From Chloroflexota bacterium (lineage in GTDB: Bacteria; Chloroflexota; Dehalococcoidia; Dehalococcoidales; UBA2162): a stretch of 36,066 nucleotides of DNA. Shown in pieces: positions 18,412-26,155 of this stretch; positions within the stretch are counted from its first letter, which is position 1; each line of letters opens with the position of its first letter. The notes under the pieces are model-generated. The model searched no databases and had not been told where the DNA came from. It was given only the letters and a program-made list of their open reading frames with translations. Made by a program: the position numbers and the translations under genes. The stretch is taken from positions 1-36,066 of the forward strand of contig JACPPR010000021.1 of the NCBI GenBank assembly GCA_016190895.1, written 5' to 3'.

Positions 18412-18491
18412 ATTCGTTGAGGGGGTCGAACCCTATGAATTTCCTCAACAGTTTGACATACTGCCGCGTCTGCCAGTTGCACCACAACGGC
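18412..18491 (-). pseudogene. Degenerate class II (Leu-like) tRNA
   Basis: Read on the minus strand, the 5' half matches a tRNA-Leu pattern (GCCGTTG acceptor, then GTGGTGCAACTGGCAGACGC). The anticodon stem GCAGT/ACTGT is perfect around the loop ATGTCAA, which would give anticodon GUC, not a Leu anticodon. A short variable arm closed by GAAA follows, then a T arm with TTCGACC. The acceptor pairs for five positions (CGTTG/CAACG) and fails at the last two; the T stem seems to have lost a base. I read it as a tRNA remnant or a tRNA-like small RNA, with its own terminator. Confidence 0.45.
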
Positions 18492-18715
18492 ATGTACTGC
18501 CTAATTTTGGTAGCCCACATTGGAAGCATTCCGAACTATGGTTTGAGAAGAAAGCACTTATTCCGGCGTTGCAGCAACTTCTGGCATCGCCTCTGATGGT
18601 ATGAAAATGATGTTGGTTCGAGTCCCGTAAGGTGGGGCAATTACTTGCGAAAATATAGCAGACTTTGGCTTGGTAGGACCAACATTATTGTATCCACGAC
18701 GTGCCGGACTCCAAG

Positions 18716-19354
18716 TCATTGATTGACGTTCTCTAGGAACGAAAAGAGCTTATCGCTTGAAGTTTGCAGCCTCTCTCCTGAGAACCATAACAAGCTGATA
18801 TCCAGCCAATTGAGCATTTCTTTGATGTAGGCACTTGGCTCTTCCGGAAGAAGAATTGCAAGATATTTATCAGAATCACCTTTTAACTGATACCAGTAAT
18901 CGAACAACTGACCAACCGCCATTCTTATGTTCGCAATGTCTCCATTACTTTTAACTTCGATGAGTAGGTCATTCGCCGAATTATCAAAATTCTTCACTAG
19001 CACGTCGAACATCGCAATATCGCTAGACCCTTCGAGTAATGTATAATTCCCCAGTTTGCCAATTACCTTGTTCGTAAGCAGATTGTGTATTCTCTTTTGA
19101 GATATTTCCTTCGCTTTCAAAAGAGTATTAATATCCTTTTCGTCTTTTAAGGTTAACACGACTCCTTCGTTAACTGGTTTCTTTTGTAGGAGCTTTTTTG
19201 TCGCAGGTTTGTTAGGAGTATTAATAAGGTCAAAAAGATCATCTCCAACTTGATCCAGATCAGCAGCATCATTAATACCTTCTGTGTTATACATTTCAAT
19301 CAAGCTAGAATACTGGTCTTCGAGAGAAGCCGTGCCGACCTTAAGTCTGCTCAA
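18716..19354 (-). CDS. Nuclease-like protein, C-terminal part (PD-(D/E)xK candidate)
   Basis: 212 residues from a TTG at 19354. The first about 110 residues are helical and charged. The C-terminal part has a pattern like RecB-type PD-(D/E)xK nucleases: SDIAMFDVLV, then NDLLIEVKSNGD (possible D...E-x-K) and a following helix MAVGQLFDYWYQL matching the QxxxY motif. The end is a strand-rich piece (KYLAILLPEEP, DISLLWFSG). AT-rich, unlike neighbours. Its start lies inside a TTTT run at the stop of the upstream frame, and the protein reads as a direct continuation of that frame (RDF joined to LSRLKVG), so it is probably the second half of one gene of about 400 codons. Confidence 0.55.
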   Translation of the reverse strand: MSRLKVGTASLEDQYSSLIEMYNTEGINDAADLDQVGDDLFDLINTPNKPATKKLLQKKPVNEGVVLTLKDEKDINTLLKAKEISQKRIHNLLTNKVIGKLGNYTLLEGSSDIAMFDVLVKNFDNSANDLLIEVKSNGDIANIRMAVGQLFDYWYQLKGDSDKYLAILLPEEPSAYIKEMLNWLDISLLWFSGERLQTSSDKLFSFLENVNQ

Positions 19355-19929
19355 AAGTCCCTCACCCGACTATTACCATTTATTATTGGGAAGCGGACAC
19401 GACCGTCAAGAGAGAAGAACACGGGGGTAAGCAGACTCTCGGGTTTGAGTAGCGAGCCGGATTCCCCTCTCGGAATTCCCGGGAGTGTTTCTATACCCCG
19501 AATTATCTGAGATCCCTGATTGTCATTCTCGAGGGCGAACGCTTGCCTAAATAAAGGCAGAATATTGTTGAAATTAGCTTGTATCCAGGAAAGTGAGCTA
19601 TCTCTATATGCATTGTAAAGATTAGTAAATCCAGTGTCTTGAACAACAAGTTCTCGGAATGCTGGGTTACTTATTTGCTCTCCTATGGCATCGGCTATCT
19701 CAGGCAAAGATAAATGTAAATAGTCCTTACCCATCACATTCCCGAGCGCAGGAATTTTTGTGCTAACGACATAAGATGCAGACTGCCCTTCATATTTGGC
19801 TGTTATCCAAGTAAGCTGGCACAATCCATATAGCTGTGCTGGTGTGACATTCTTACTTAGGACGTAACCCGCCAGAGTACGCACAAGCCTATTTGTTCTA
19901 CGTTGCCGATTTGTCCATTTTTCAGACAT
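19351..19929 (-). CDS. N-terminal part of the split nuclease-like protein
   Basis: 192 residues, mostly helical (RLVRTLAGYVLSKNVTPAQLYGLCQLTWITA), with no family I recognise. It ends at TGA in the sequence GACTTTTGAGC; a slip of one base on TTTT would continue into the next frame without loss (RDF then LSRLKVGTASLEDQY). One T missing by sequencing or mutation, or true -1 slippage, explains the break. No ribosome site is evident before the ATG at 19929. Probably part of a mobile defence-type gene: AT-rich and located between a tRNA remnant and a tRNA-fMet fragment. Confidence 0.55.
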   Translation of the reverse strand: MSEKWTNRQRRTNRLVRTLAGYVLSKNVTPAQLYGLCQLTWITAKYEGQSASYVVSTKIPALGNVMGKDYLHLSLPEIADAIGEQISNPAFRELVVQDTGFTNLYNAYRDSSLSWIQANFNNILPLFRQAFALENDNQGSQIIRGIETLPGIPRGESGSLLKPESLLTPVFFSLDGRVRFPIINGNSRVRDF

Positions 19930-20127
19930 CTAACAGCACCATTCTACAATTACTTTAATATTTTACTATCTCGTCCAAAATTATATTCCTGAATCTTCTA
20001 TACCGCAATACCACGTTTGGACGGCAAGTGATAATAGCGTAAATTACATGGAAAAGCAATTAAAGGATGACTGTTAGAAAACTTGATAGAGTAGGGGGAC
20101 CGACCAGGGCATGCTTTTCAAATTCAA

Positions 20128-20191
20128 TTGGTAGCGGGGGTTGGATTCGAACCAACGACCTCCGGGTTATGAGCCTGTCGAGCTACCGCTG
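20128..20191 (-). repeat. 3' fragment of tRNA-fMet (att-like direct repeat copy)
   Basis: From about 20128 to 20175 the sequence is identical to the 3' part of the intact tRNA-fMet (20917-20964): CCA end, acceptor 3' strand, T arm and anticodon loop with CAT. It then diverges, keeping a D-arm match (AGCGGTAGCTCG on the minus strand), and the 5' acceptor half is absent. The anticodon stem is damaged. This is the expected form of the displaced tRNA end at the far side of an element integrated into a tRNA gene. Confidence 0.8.
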
Positions 20192-20214
20192 TGTTGTTCA
20201 GGGCCTCTTCCTGC

Positions 20215-20562
20215 TCAGATGTAGAGCAATAGATTTCGTAACTCATCGGCCGTCATCCTGTTCAGCAATCTCAGCAGATTGCCGGCTATGGCAGTTGGTA
20301 CACGTCGAGAGGCGATGACGATACCCCAATGGTCCCGATGTGCGCTTAAATACTCCCGGTGCAGCATCTTGAAGTCAGTGCGATTATGTGTCAGAAAAAG
20401 CAGACTGTGGTCTGTGGCATAGTCAAGTTGGGCGCTATCGCTCTGACCTAGCTGACCGGCGTCCCGAGTTGTTACTGACCTGAACCCTCGGGACCGAAGT
20501 AGAGCCGCGACCAGAACGCTGACATCCTCGTCCAGATAGACCTCGGCAAACAAGCGGCTCAT
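20215..20562 (-). CDS. DUF5615 PIN-like protein (predicted toxin)
   Basis: 115 residues. N-terminal acidic YLDEDVSVLVAALLRSRGF, then TTRDAGQLGQSDSAQLDYA and LLFLTHNRTDF, the usual DUF5615 pattern of a PIN-like fold with conserved Asp residues (Asp11, Asp13, Asp34 region, Asn/Asp in HNRTDF). Members pair with DUF433 and are predicted RNases of toxin-antitoxin type; this is prediction for the family. It overlaps the DUF433 gene by 4 bp (ATGA) and lies within the segment bounded by tRNA-fMet and its 3' copy. Confidence 0.85.
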   Translation of the reverse strand: MSRLFAEVYLDEDVSVLVAALLRSRGFRSVTTRDAGQLGQSDSAQLDYATDHSLLFLTHNRTDFKMLHREYLSAHRDHWGIVIASRRVPTAIAGNLLRLLNRMTADELRNLLLYI

Positions 20563-20840
20563 AGCTTCTTTGCGCGCGGGTCGACAAGGTCATCGGGTAC
20601 TCTATTGCGTTCAATGTAAGCGTTAATATCTTCCTGGTGGTCGCTGTAGTAGCTGAGGGCGTCAAAAATGGCCGCCGTGGTCAGGTGAGGCAGTTCCGTA
20701 CGAATCTCTTCCGGCGTCTGACCGAGCCGCCACAATTCAACGACGGCCCTGACCGGTGTCCGCGTGCCCGTGATAATAGGCTCTCCGTTGAGGATAAGGC
20801 TGTCCTTCACAATATAGAGGTGTTCCGTCTTGGTTACCAT
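20559..20840 (-). CDS. DUF433 protein (predicted antitoxin)
   Basis: About 93 residues from the ATG at 20840, which has TGGAG five bases upstream; an in-frame ATG at 20861 has none. DUF433 core: SLILNGEPIITGTRTPVRAVVELWRLGQTPEEIRTELPHLTTAAIFDALSYY, a small helix-turn-helix-like fold. It is the usual partner of DUF5615 and would bind both toxin and its own promoter. First gene of the two-gene unit, 78 bp downstream (in leftward direction) of tRNA-fMet. Confidence 0.87.
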   Translation of the reverse strand: MVTKTEHLYIVKDSLILNGEPIITGTRTPVRAVVELWRLGQTPEEIRTELPHLTTAAIFDALSYYSDHQEDINAYIERNRVPDDLVDPRAKKL

Positions 20841-20917
20841 TTGACTCCACGCACCTGACATCTATTAGTGTGCAAGTTGTCGGGTGACCATCAAGGCCGT
20901 GATTTCTGAGTGGAATT

Positions 20918-20992
20918 TGGTAGCGGGGGTTGGATTCGAACCAACGACCTCCGGGTTATGAGCCCGACGAGCTGCCACTGCTCTACCCCGCG
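20918..20992 (-). tRNA. Initiator tRNA-fMet (CAT)
   Basis: Full cloverleaf on the minus strand: acceptor G2-G7 paired with 66-71, and C1 opposite U72 unpaired, which is an initiator feature; D arm GAGC/GCTC; anticodon stem with three G-C pairs next to the loop (CGGG-CTCATAA-CCCG), the initiator hallmark; T arm GTTGG-TTCGAAT-CCAAC; discriminator A and encoded CCA (20918-20920). Its 3' half is duplicated at 20128-20191. Confidence 0.93.
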
Positions 20993-21039
20993 TTGCATTT
21001 TTAGTATACCCCCTGCAAGATAGGGTGTCAATTTACGAA

Positions 21040-21150
21040 AGCCCAAATGTCAAAGCTCAAATAACAAATGAATGTCCAAAATCCAAATGGCTGAAAGATA
21101 TTTTGGCATTTATGCATTTGGATTTCTGCTCTTGTATTTTGGCACCAAAC
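21040..21150. repeat. AT-rich inverted repeat before uvrC
   Basis: AAATCCAAATG (about 21079-21089) and CATTTGGATTT (about 21115-21125) form inverted arms in a run of CAAA/ATTTTGG words. A related run (AAGTAACAA words with TACTTG complements) lies at 23682-23752. Non-coding repeat DNA. Confidence 0.5.
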
Positions 21151-21177
21151 TTGTCTCCCCTGTCAGGCAAGTATAAT
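21149..21177 (+). promoter_or_regulatory. Probable uvrC promoter
   Basis: TATAAT at 21172-21177 is a perfect -10, about 20 bp before the GTG start at 21198. The -35 is weak: ACTTGT with 17-bp spacing or TTGTCT with 15-bp spacing. Confidence 0.4.
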
Positions 21178-21197
21178 ATAGAATCAGGGAGACGAGC

Positions 21198-23036
21198 GTG
21201 ACCAGCGACCTGATTACGGAACAATTGAAGCATCTGCCTGCCAGCCCGGGCGTTTACCTGATGAAAGACGCCGGCGGGAACATTTTATACGTCGGCAAAG
21301 CCGCCAGCCTGCGCAACCGGGTCAGGTCATACTTCGGCTCCCCGGAGCAGTTGACCACTAAAATACAGCGGATGGTCGAACGCGTTCACGACCTCGAATT
21401 CTTCATCACCGGTTCGGAGCAGGAAGCCCTCATCCTTGAGAACAACCTCATCAAAAGGCATCACCCCCACTACAATGTCCGCCTCAAGGACGATAAGACT
21501 TACCCCTTCCTCAAGATATCGATTAACGAAGACTGGCCGCGGGTCTATTTTACCAGACGGGTGGAGGAGGACGGGGGGCGCTACTTTGGGCCGTTCGCCA
21601 GTGCCCGGTCGGTGCGCCAAACCCTGAAGGTGCTCAAGGGAATCTTTCCTTTCCGTACCTGCACCAAGCCAATCACCGGCGCCGACCCCCGCGCCTGTCT
21701 CGAATATCATATGGGATTGTGCGTCGGCCCCTGCGTCGGCGCCGTAAACCAGCAGGAATATAAGAATGTCATCCGGCAGGTAATCCTCTTCCTGGAAGGC
21801 AAGCAGGACAGGATAGTCCGGACGCTGGAAAACAAAATGGAGAACACTGCCGAGGCCCTGGACTTCGAAAAGGCAGCTCAGTTGAGAGACCAGATTCAGG
21901 CTATCGGCAGGGTTATCGAGGGGCAGAAAATCGCCGCCCGGGTCAAGGGCGAGCAGGACGTCATTGCCTTCGCCACCGAGCGGGACCGGGCTTATGTCCA
22001 GGTCTTTTTCATCCGCAGAGGCAAGCTCATCGGGCGGGAGAGTTTCATATTGCAGGGCGCCGCCTCTGAAGCGCCGGAGCAGATAATGACCGGCTTCGTC
22101 AAGCAGTTTTACGCGTCAGCGCCGCACATACCTCCCCTGCTATTGCTCCAGCATCCGGTGGAGGACAAAGAAGTTATCGAAGACTGGCTGCAAAGTAAGA
22201 GGGACGGCAAGGTCACTATCCAGGTGCCTTCGAGGGGCAATAAGAAACAACTGGTAGAGATTGTCGCCGAAAATGCCCGGCAGGGTTTGCAGCAACTGAA
22301 AATCAAATCCGCCCTGGGCAGCCCCTCCTCGGCGCTGGACGAAGCCCTCGCCGAAATACAAAAAGAGCTTCGCCTGCCCCGCCCGCCCTTGCGGATGGAA
22401 TGCTATGATATCTCCAATATCCAGGGCCGGGCCTCCGTCGGCAGTATGGTGGTCTTCGAGAAGGGCAAGCCGAAGCCGGCCCTCTACCGGCGGTTCAGAA
22501 TTAAGACGGTTACCGGAATCGACGATTACGCCTCGCTCCAGGAGGTGCTCCGACGCCGCTTCAAACGCTTCAGCCAGAGCAGCGAAGCCACAACCCTAGA
22601 TAGCTGGGCGGTGACGCCCGACCTCGTCCTCATCGATGGCGGCAAGGGGCAGCTCAGCTCAGCGGTCGAGGCGATGAAGGAAACCGGAGCCGAAGCGATA
22701 CCGGTCGCCAGCCTGGCCAAGGAAAACGAGGAAATCTTCGTCCCGTGGCAATCCGGCTCTATCCGCCTGCCGGCCAATTCGCCCGGCCTGCAGATGCTGC
22801 AGCGCCTACGGGATGAGGCTCACCGCTTTGCCATCGGCTACCACAGGAAAGTCCGCCAAAAAGATAGCTTCGGCTCGCTGCTGGACAGCCTGCCGGGCAT
22901 CGGGGCCAAACGCAAGCAGGCGCTCCTCAGACAGTTCGGCTCGGTCAAGGCAATCCGGGAAGCCTCCCCGGAGCAGCTTGCCTCCGTCAAAGGAATGAAC
23001 CAGACGGCGGCGAAAAAGATAAAGGAATATTTATAA
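21198..23036 (+). CDS. uvrC: UvrC, excinuclease ABC subunit C
   Basis: 612 residues, normal length. GIY-YIG nuclease at about 10-95 (SPGVYLMKDAGGNILYVGKA), UVR motif at about 203-238 (LDFEKAAQLRDQIQAI) that binds UvrB, C-terminal RNase H-like nuclease from about 380 (MECYDISNIQG, LVLIDGGKGQL, DEAHRFAI with the catalytic His), and two helix-hairpin-helix motifs at the end (LPGIGAKRKQALLRQFG, VKGMNQTAAKKI). It makes both incisions in nucleotide excision repair. Start GTG at 21198 with CAGGGAGA upstream. The commonly seen HTQG-type stretch reads NIQG here; I do not see loss of a catalytic residue. A strong terminator follows. Confidence 0.96.
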   Translation: MTSDLITEQLKHLPASPGVYLMKDAGGNILYVGKAASLRNRVRSYFGSPEQLTTKIQRMVERVHDLEFFITGSEQEALILENNLIKRHHPHYNVRLKDDKTYPFLKISINEDWPRVYFTRRVEEDGGRYFGPFASARSVRQTLKVLKGIFPFRTCTKPITGADPRACLEYHMGLCVGPCVGAVNQQEYKNVIRQVILFLEGKQDRIVRTLENKMENTAEALDFEKAAQLRDQIQAIGRVIEGQKIAARVKGEQDVIAFATERDRAYVQVFFIRRGKLIGRESFILQGAASEAPEQIMTGFVKQFYASAPHIPPLLLLQHPVEDKEVIEDWLQSKRDGKVTIQVPSRGNKKQLVEIVAENARQGLQQLKIKSALGSPSSALDEALAEIQKELRLPRPPLRMECYDISNIQGRASVGSMVVFEKGKPKPALYRRFRIKTVTGIDDYASLQEVLRRRFKRFSQSSEATTLDSWAVTPDLVLIDGGKGQLSSAVEAMKETGAEAIPVASLAKENEEIFVPWQSGSIRLPANSPGLQMLQRLRDEAHRFAIGYHRKVRQKDSFGSLLDSLPGIGAKRKQALLRQFGSVKAIREASPEQLASVKGMNQTAAKKIKEYL

Positions 23037-23048
23037 TTAGAGTTTATC

Positions 23049-23086
23049 AAGGCGACGCCTTGCAGTCCTGCAAGGCGTCGCCTTTT
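23049..23086 (+). terminator. uvrC terminator
   Basis: Perfect 16-bp stem (arms 23049-23064 and 23069-23084, AAGGCGACGCCTTGCA) with a GTCC loop, followed by a short T run (the last T residues at 23083-23086). The complementary A residues on the left make it potentially bidirectional. Confidence 0.85.
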
Positions 23087-23149
23087 GAAAGTTCCTGGGG
23101 AGAAGTTTTCCTTTGACATCCCAGTCCAAAGCTGCTACTTTTTATTACG

Positions 23150-23665
23150 ATGAATAAACCTGATGCCGAGGCAAATTTCGCCTTCCGTTGGAAATATGTC
23201 ATGCTACCCCTGGTGATGCTGCTGCTTTCGGTGATTCTAGTCGCCGTCTTCTATAATCGCCTGCCATTTCCGGTGGCTTACCATTTCAGCGCTGACGGCT
23301 CACCGGATAGGTTTGCAATCCCCGGCTTGTTTGTGTTCTGGGCGCTCGCGGCCCAGGTTCTCCTCGCCCTGGGGGCGGTATCTGTCAACTGGCTCATCAC
23401 TCAATTGGGTTCCCGCTTTCTTGACGCACGATATGCCGTGGTAAGCCCGCAGCGAATCCTCTTGCTCACCGGTAACATGGTAGCACTGCCCCAGATTATT
23501 CTCCTTTATTGGTTGCTCGATGTTTTCCTCTTTAATACCTCTCAGAAGCATCTCGGCCTGCCCGTGCTCGCCTTTGCCCTCATCGTGATGGTGCTGGGCG
23601 GCAGTATTCTCGGCATTTTCTTTATCCAGTCAATAAAGCAGGTCTTGATAGCTAACAAAAAGTGA
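23150..23665 (+). CDS. DUF1648-domain membrane protein
   Basis: 171 residues with four membrane helices. The DUF1648 signature lies after TM1: YNRLPFPVAYHFSADGSPDRF, where proteins of this type have a P-x-H-F-x-x-x-G-x-x-D. Other helices: GLFVFWALAAQVLLALGAV, QIILLYWLLDVFLF, LAFALIVMVLGGSILGIFF. Family members include parts of SdpI-like immunity and signal proteins, but no partner is seen here, so no specific role is assigned. There is no clear ribosome site before the ATG. Confidence 0.75.
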   Translation: MNKPDAEANFAFRWKYVMLPLVMLLLSVILVAVFYNRLPFPVAYHFSADGSPDRFAIPGLFVFWALAAQVLLALGAVSVNWLITQLGSRFLDARYAVVSPQRILLLTGNMVALPQIILLYWLLDVFLFNTSQKHLGLPVLAFALIVMVLGGSILGIFFIQSIKQVLIANKK

Positions 23666-23681
23666 TATAATTCGGTAATTA

Positions 23682-23755
23682 AGTAACAAGTAACAAATGC
23701 CAAGTAACAAATCCAAGTCTTGATACTTGCTACTTGATATTTGATACTTCTCTAA
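23682..23755. repeat. Short AAGTAACAA-type repeat before glyS
   Basis: AAGTAACAA occurs three times and is followed by complementary TACTTG words (CTTGATACTTGCTACTTG), giving an imperfect hairpin region between the DUF1648 gene and glyS. Confidence 0.5.
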
Positions 23756-23767
23756 AGGAGTGAAACG

Positions 23768-25315
23768 TTGGCTGAAGAAAAAGCTAAAGTCGATATGGAA
23801 ACGCTCGTCTCCCTCTGCCGGAGGCGCGGGTTCATTTTTCAATCGAGCGAAATCTACGGCGGGCTTTCTAGCTGCTGGGACTACGGGCCGCTGGGGGTCG
23901 AGCTGAAGCGGAACGTCAAAGAGGCCTGGTGGCGGACGTTCATCCGGGAGCGGGACGACGTGGTCGGGCTGGATACGAGCATCCTGATGCACCCGAGGAC
24001 CTGGGAAGCCAGCGGCCACCTGGTGAATTTTACCGACCCGCTGGTGGAATGCAAGTCGTGCAATCAGCGTTTCAGGGCGGACCAGGCGTGGGCGATGGCG
24101 TTGAACGATGCCGCGGGCAAAGCCCAGCATTACGTCAGCGCCTTCGACAGAGACGAACTGGCTCGCAAGGCCGAAGACTACGCAAAGAAACTCCCCAAGG
24201 GCCAGCCAGCCCCCGGCTCTGGAACACCGTTCGACCTCCAGCATGCGGCCGGGGAGCTCGGCAAGATACCGTGCCCGGCGTGCGACGTGGCGGGCAAGCT
24301 GACCGAGCCCCGCCAGTTCAACCTGATGTTCAAGACCTTCATGGGACCTGTCGAGGAGGACGCCGCCGTGGTCTATTTGCGTCCCGAGACGTGCCAGGGC
24401 ATCTTCGTCAACTTCGAGAACGTGCTTAACACGACGCGCAAGCGGCTGCCCTTCGGCATAGCCCAGATTGGCAAGAGCTTCCGCAACGAGATTACGACGG
24501 GCAACTTCATCTTCCGCGTCCGGGAGTTCGAGCAGATGGAGCTTGAGTATTTCGTCAAGCCCGGCACAGACGAGAAGTGGTTCGATTACTGGGTGGAGCA
24601 GTGCCTTAACTGGTACACGAGCCTGGGCGTCAAGCGGGAGCACCTTCGCCTGCATGAGCACGGCAAGGAGGAGCTTTCCCACTATTCCAGCCGCACCGTC
24701 GATATCCACTTCCTTTGGCCGATGGGCTGGGACGAGCTGATGGGCATCGCCAACCGGGGCGATTTCGACCTCACCCAGCAATCGAAGTTCAGCGGCAAGG
24801 AATTGAGCTACTTTGACGAAGAGACCAAAGAGCACATCGTGCCGTTCGTCATCGAGCCTTCGGCGGGGCTGGACCGCGCCGTGCTGGCTTTCCTCTGCGA
24901 CGCCTATGATGAGGATACCGCCGAGGGAGAAAAGCGCGTGGTACTCCGTTTCCACCCCACCCTCGCCCCATACAAGGCGGCCGTGCTGCCCCTCAGCCGG
25001 AAGGAGAATCTGGCGGCCTTCGCGAAAGATATCCACAGCGAGCTGCGCAAGCACCTGGCCGTGATTTATGATGATACGCAGAGCATTGGGCGGCGCTACC
25101 GGCGGCAGGATGAAATCGGCACGCCTTTTTCGGTCACTGTAGACTTCCAGTCGCTCGAGGACAAGATGGTCACCATCCGCGACCGCGACTCGATGAACCA
25201 GATACGCGTGCCCGTCGCCGAGCTTCAGAAGACCCTCGCCGCCAAGCTAGCCGGCGAAGGTTTCCTCGTCCTGCCCCCGGGCGGGGTGGTGTGGAAGGTG
25301 GAGAAAGAGACGTAG
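23768..25315 (+). CDS. glyS: Glycyl-tRNA synthetase, single-chain (GlyQS) type
   Basis: 515 residues, a class II synthetase of the eukaryote-like alpha2 type. Motif I region with GFIFQSSEIYGGLSSCWDYGPLGVELKRN; a zinc-like insertion with CKSCNQRF and CPACDVAG; motif II QIGKSFRNEITTGNFIFRVREFEQMELEYF; substrate loop ETCQGIFVNFENV; motif III EPSAGLDRAVLAFL; C-terminal anticodon-binding domain (APYKAAVLPL). Start is TTG at 23768 with AAAGGAGTGAAACG upstream, a strong site; no better ATG exists in frame. Slightly longer than the usual about 460 residues, mostly through the insertion. Confidence 0.96.
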   Translation: MAEEKAKVDMETLVSLCRRRGFIFQSSEIYGGLSSCWDYGPLGVELKRNVKEAWWRTFIRERDDVVGLDTSILMHPRTWEASGHLVNFTDPLVECKSCNQRFRADQAWAMALNDAAGKAQHYVSAFDRDELARKAEDYAKKLPKGQPAPGSGTPFDLQHAAGELGKIPCPACDVAGKLTEPRQFNLMFKTFMGPVEEDAAVVYLRPETCQGIFVNFENVLNTTRKRLPFGIAQIGKSFRNEITTGNFIFRVREFEQMELEYFVKPGTDEKWFDYWVEQCLNWYTSLGVKREHLRLHEHGKEELSHYSSRTVDIHFLWPMGWDELMGIANRGDFDLTQQSKFSGKELSYFDEETKEHIVPFVIEPSAGLDRAVLAFLCDAYDEDTAEGEKRVVLRFHPTLAPYKAAVLPLSRKENLAAFAKDIHSELRKHLAVIYDDTQSIGRRYRRQDEIGTPFSVTVDFQSLEDKMVTIRDRDSMNQIRVPVAELQKTLAAKLAGEGFLVLPPGGVVWKVEKET

Positions 25316-25323
25316 ACAACCGA

Positions 25324-25890
25324 ATGAAGCGCAGACTACACATATTGGGCGCATCCGGAGTAGGGACGACCACGCTGGGGCGAGCTCTCTCAGAGCGTTT
25401 TTCCATTCCGCATTTTGACACGGATGACTACCACTGGGTCAAGACCGACATTCCGTTTACCGAGAAGCGGGATGACCGGGAGAGGGCGGAGTTACTGAAA
25501 CGGGACTTGCTCCGCTGTCCAGAATGGGTGCTGTCAGGGTCGCTCTGTGGTTGGGGCGATTTCACAATCCCCCTGTTCACTATTGTTGTCTTTCTCTGGA
25601 TACCTCACGACCTGCGGCTGGAGAGACTCCAGGCTAGAGAAATTGAGAGATTCGGGCTGGAGGCAATATCACCCGGCGGCTGGTTTTATAAGAATCACCA
25701 AGAGTTCATGGACTATGTCTCGGCCTACGACTCGGCCGGACTCGATGTCGACATCAGAAGCAAGAAGCTTCACGAGCAGTGGATGAGCAAGCTACCTTGC
25801 AGGCTCTTGAAGATTGAAGCTCCGTTTCCAGTTCAAGAACTGGCAGAAAGAGTGGAGCAAGAGGTCGATGCCTTGGAGAGTGGAGTTTAA
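25324..25890 (+). CDS. P-loop NTPase, adenylate-kinase-like
   Basis: About 188 residues from the ATG at 25324 (9 bp after glyS); the frame is open from 25291 inside glyS. Walker A GASGVGTTTLGRAL at about residues 8-21, FDTDDYHWVKTDIPF binding region, and a Walker B-like strand FTIVVFLWIP followed by an Arg-rich LRLERLQAREIERFG lid. This resembles AAA-type or adenylate/shikimate-kinase-like small P-loop proteins that phosphorylate small substrates. Substrate unknown. The ribosome site is weak, and translation may be coupled to glyS. Confidence 0.75.
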   Translation: MKRRLHILGASGVGTTTLGRALSERFSIPHFDTDDYHWVKTDIPFTEKRDDRERAELLKRDLLRCPEWVLSGSLCGWGDFTIPLFTIVVFLWIPHDLRLERLQAREIERFGLEAISPGGWFYKNHQEFMDYVSAYDSAGLDVDIRSKKLHEQWMSKLPCRLLKIEAPFPVQELAERVEQEVDALESGV

Positions 25891-26155
25891 GAGGGGTTTC
25901 GCCCCTCTTTACTGTCCTGTCATTCCGTGCTTGACACGGAATCCAGGGGTAGGGACGAAAAGACTGGATTCCGGCTTTCGCCGGAATGGCAAAAGAATCA
26001 TGGAGATTGCTTCGCCTTCCGACTTAATCAGAATGGTCTCGCCATGACGTAGGGGCAAGGCATGCCCTGCCCCTACAAGCACCAAGCCTTGACGCTTCGT
26101 GTTCCTAGAGCTACAATTCATACATACGTAAGTCTATACGTCTGGGAGGATGAGG
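25891..26155. other. Intergenic region with palindromic repeats
   Basis: Contains a hairpin around GTCATTCCGTGCTTGACACGG and GGATTCCGGCTTTCGCCGGAAT, and at 26049-26076 a near-perfect 28-bp palindrome (GTAGGGGCAAGG ... GCCCCTAC) whose perfect version occurs at 27662-27689. The GTGCTTGACACGG word also recurs near 34990. No gene is seen. Confidence 0.6.

Larger units (their letters stand above)
18323..18715. other. Intergenic region with tRNA-like remnant
   Basis: No protein gene is seen. On the minus strand it holds a tRNA-Leu-like sequence (18412-18491) followed at once by an intrinsic terminator (18383-18406). A separate T-arm-like stretch (GGTTCGAGTCCC, about 18614) occurs on the plus strand without a cloverleaf around it. 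Confidence 0.6.

Noticed and set aside
18600-18645. Second tRNA on the plus strand (GGTTCGAGTCCC stretch)
   Set aside because: A T-loop-like word is present but no acceptor or anticodon arm pairs around it.
20067-20318. 83-codon plus-strand frame
   Set aside because: It runs across the tRNA-fMet fragment and into the antisense of the DUF5615 gene; no family features.
23630-25054. 474-codon minus-strand frame opposite glyS
   Set aside because: It lies wholly antisense to a clear glycyl-tRNA synthetase and the adjoining membrane protein; its composition is that of a mirrored frame in GC-rich codons.
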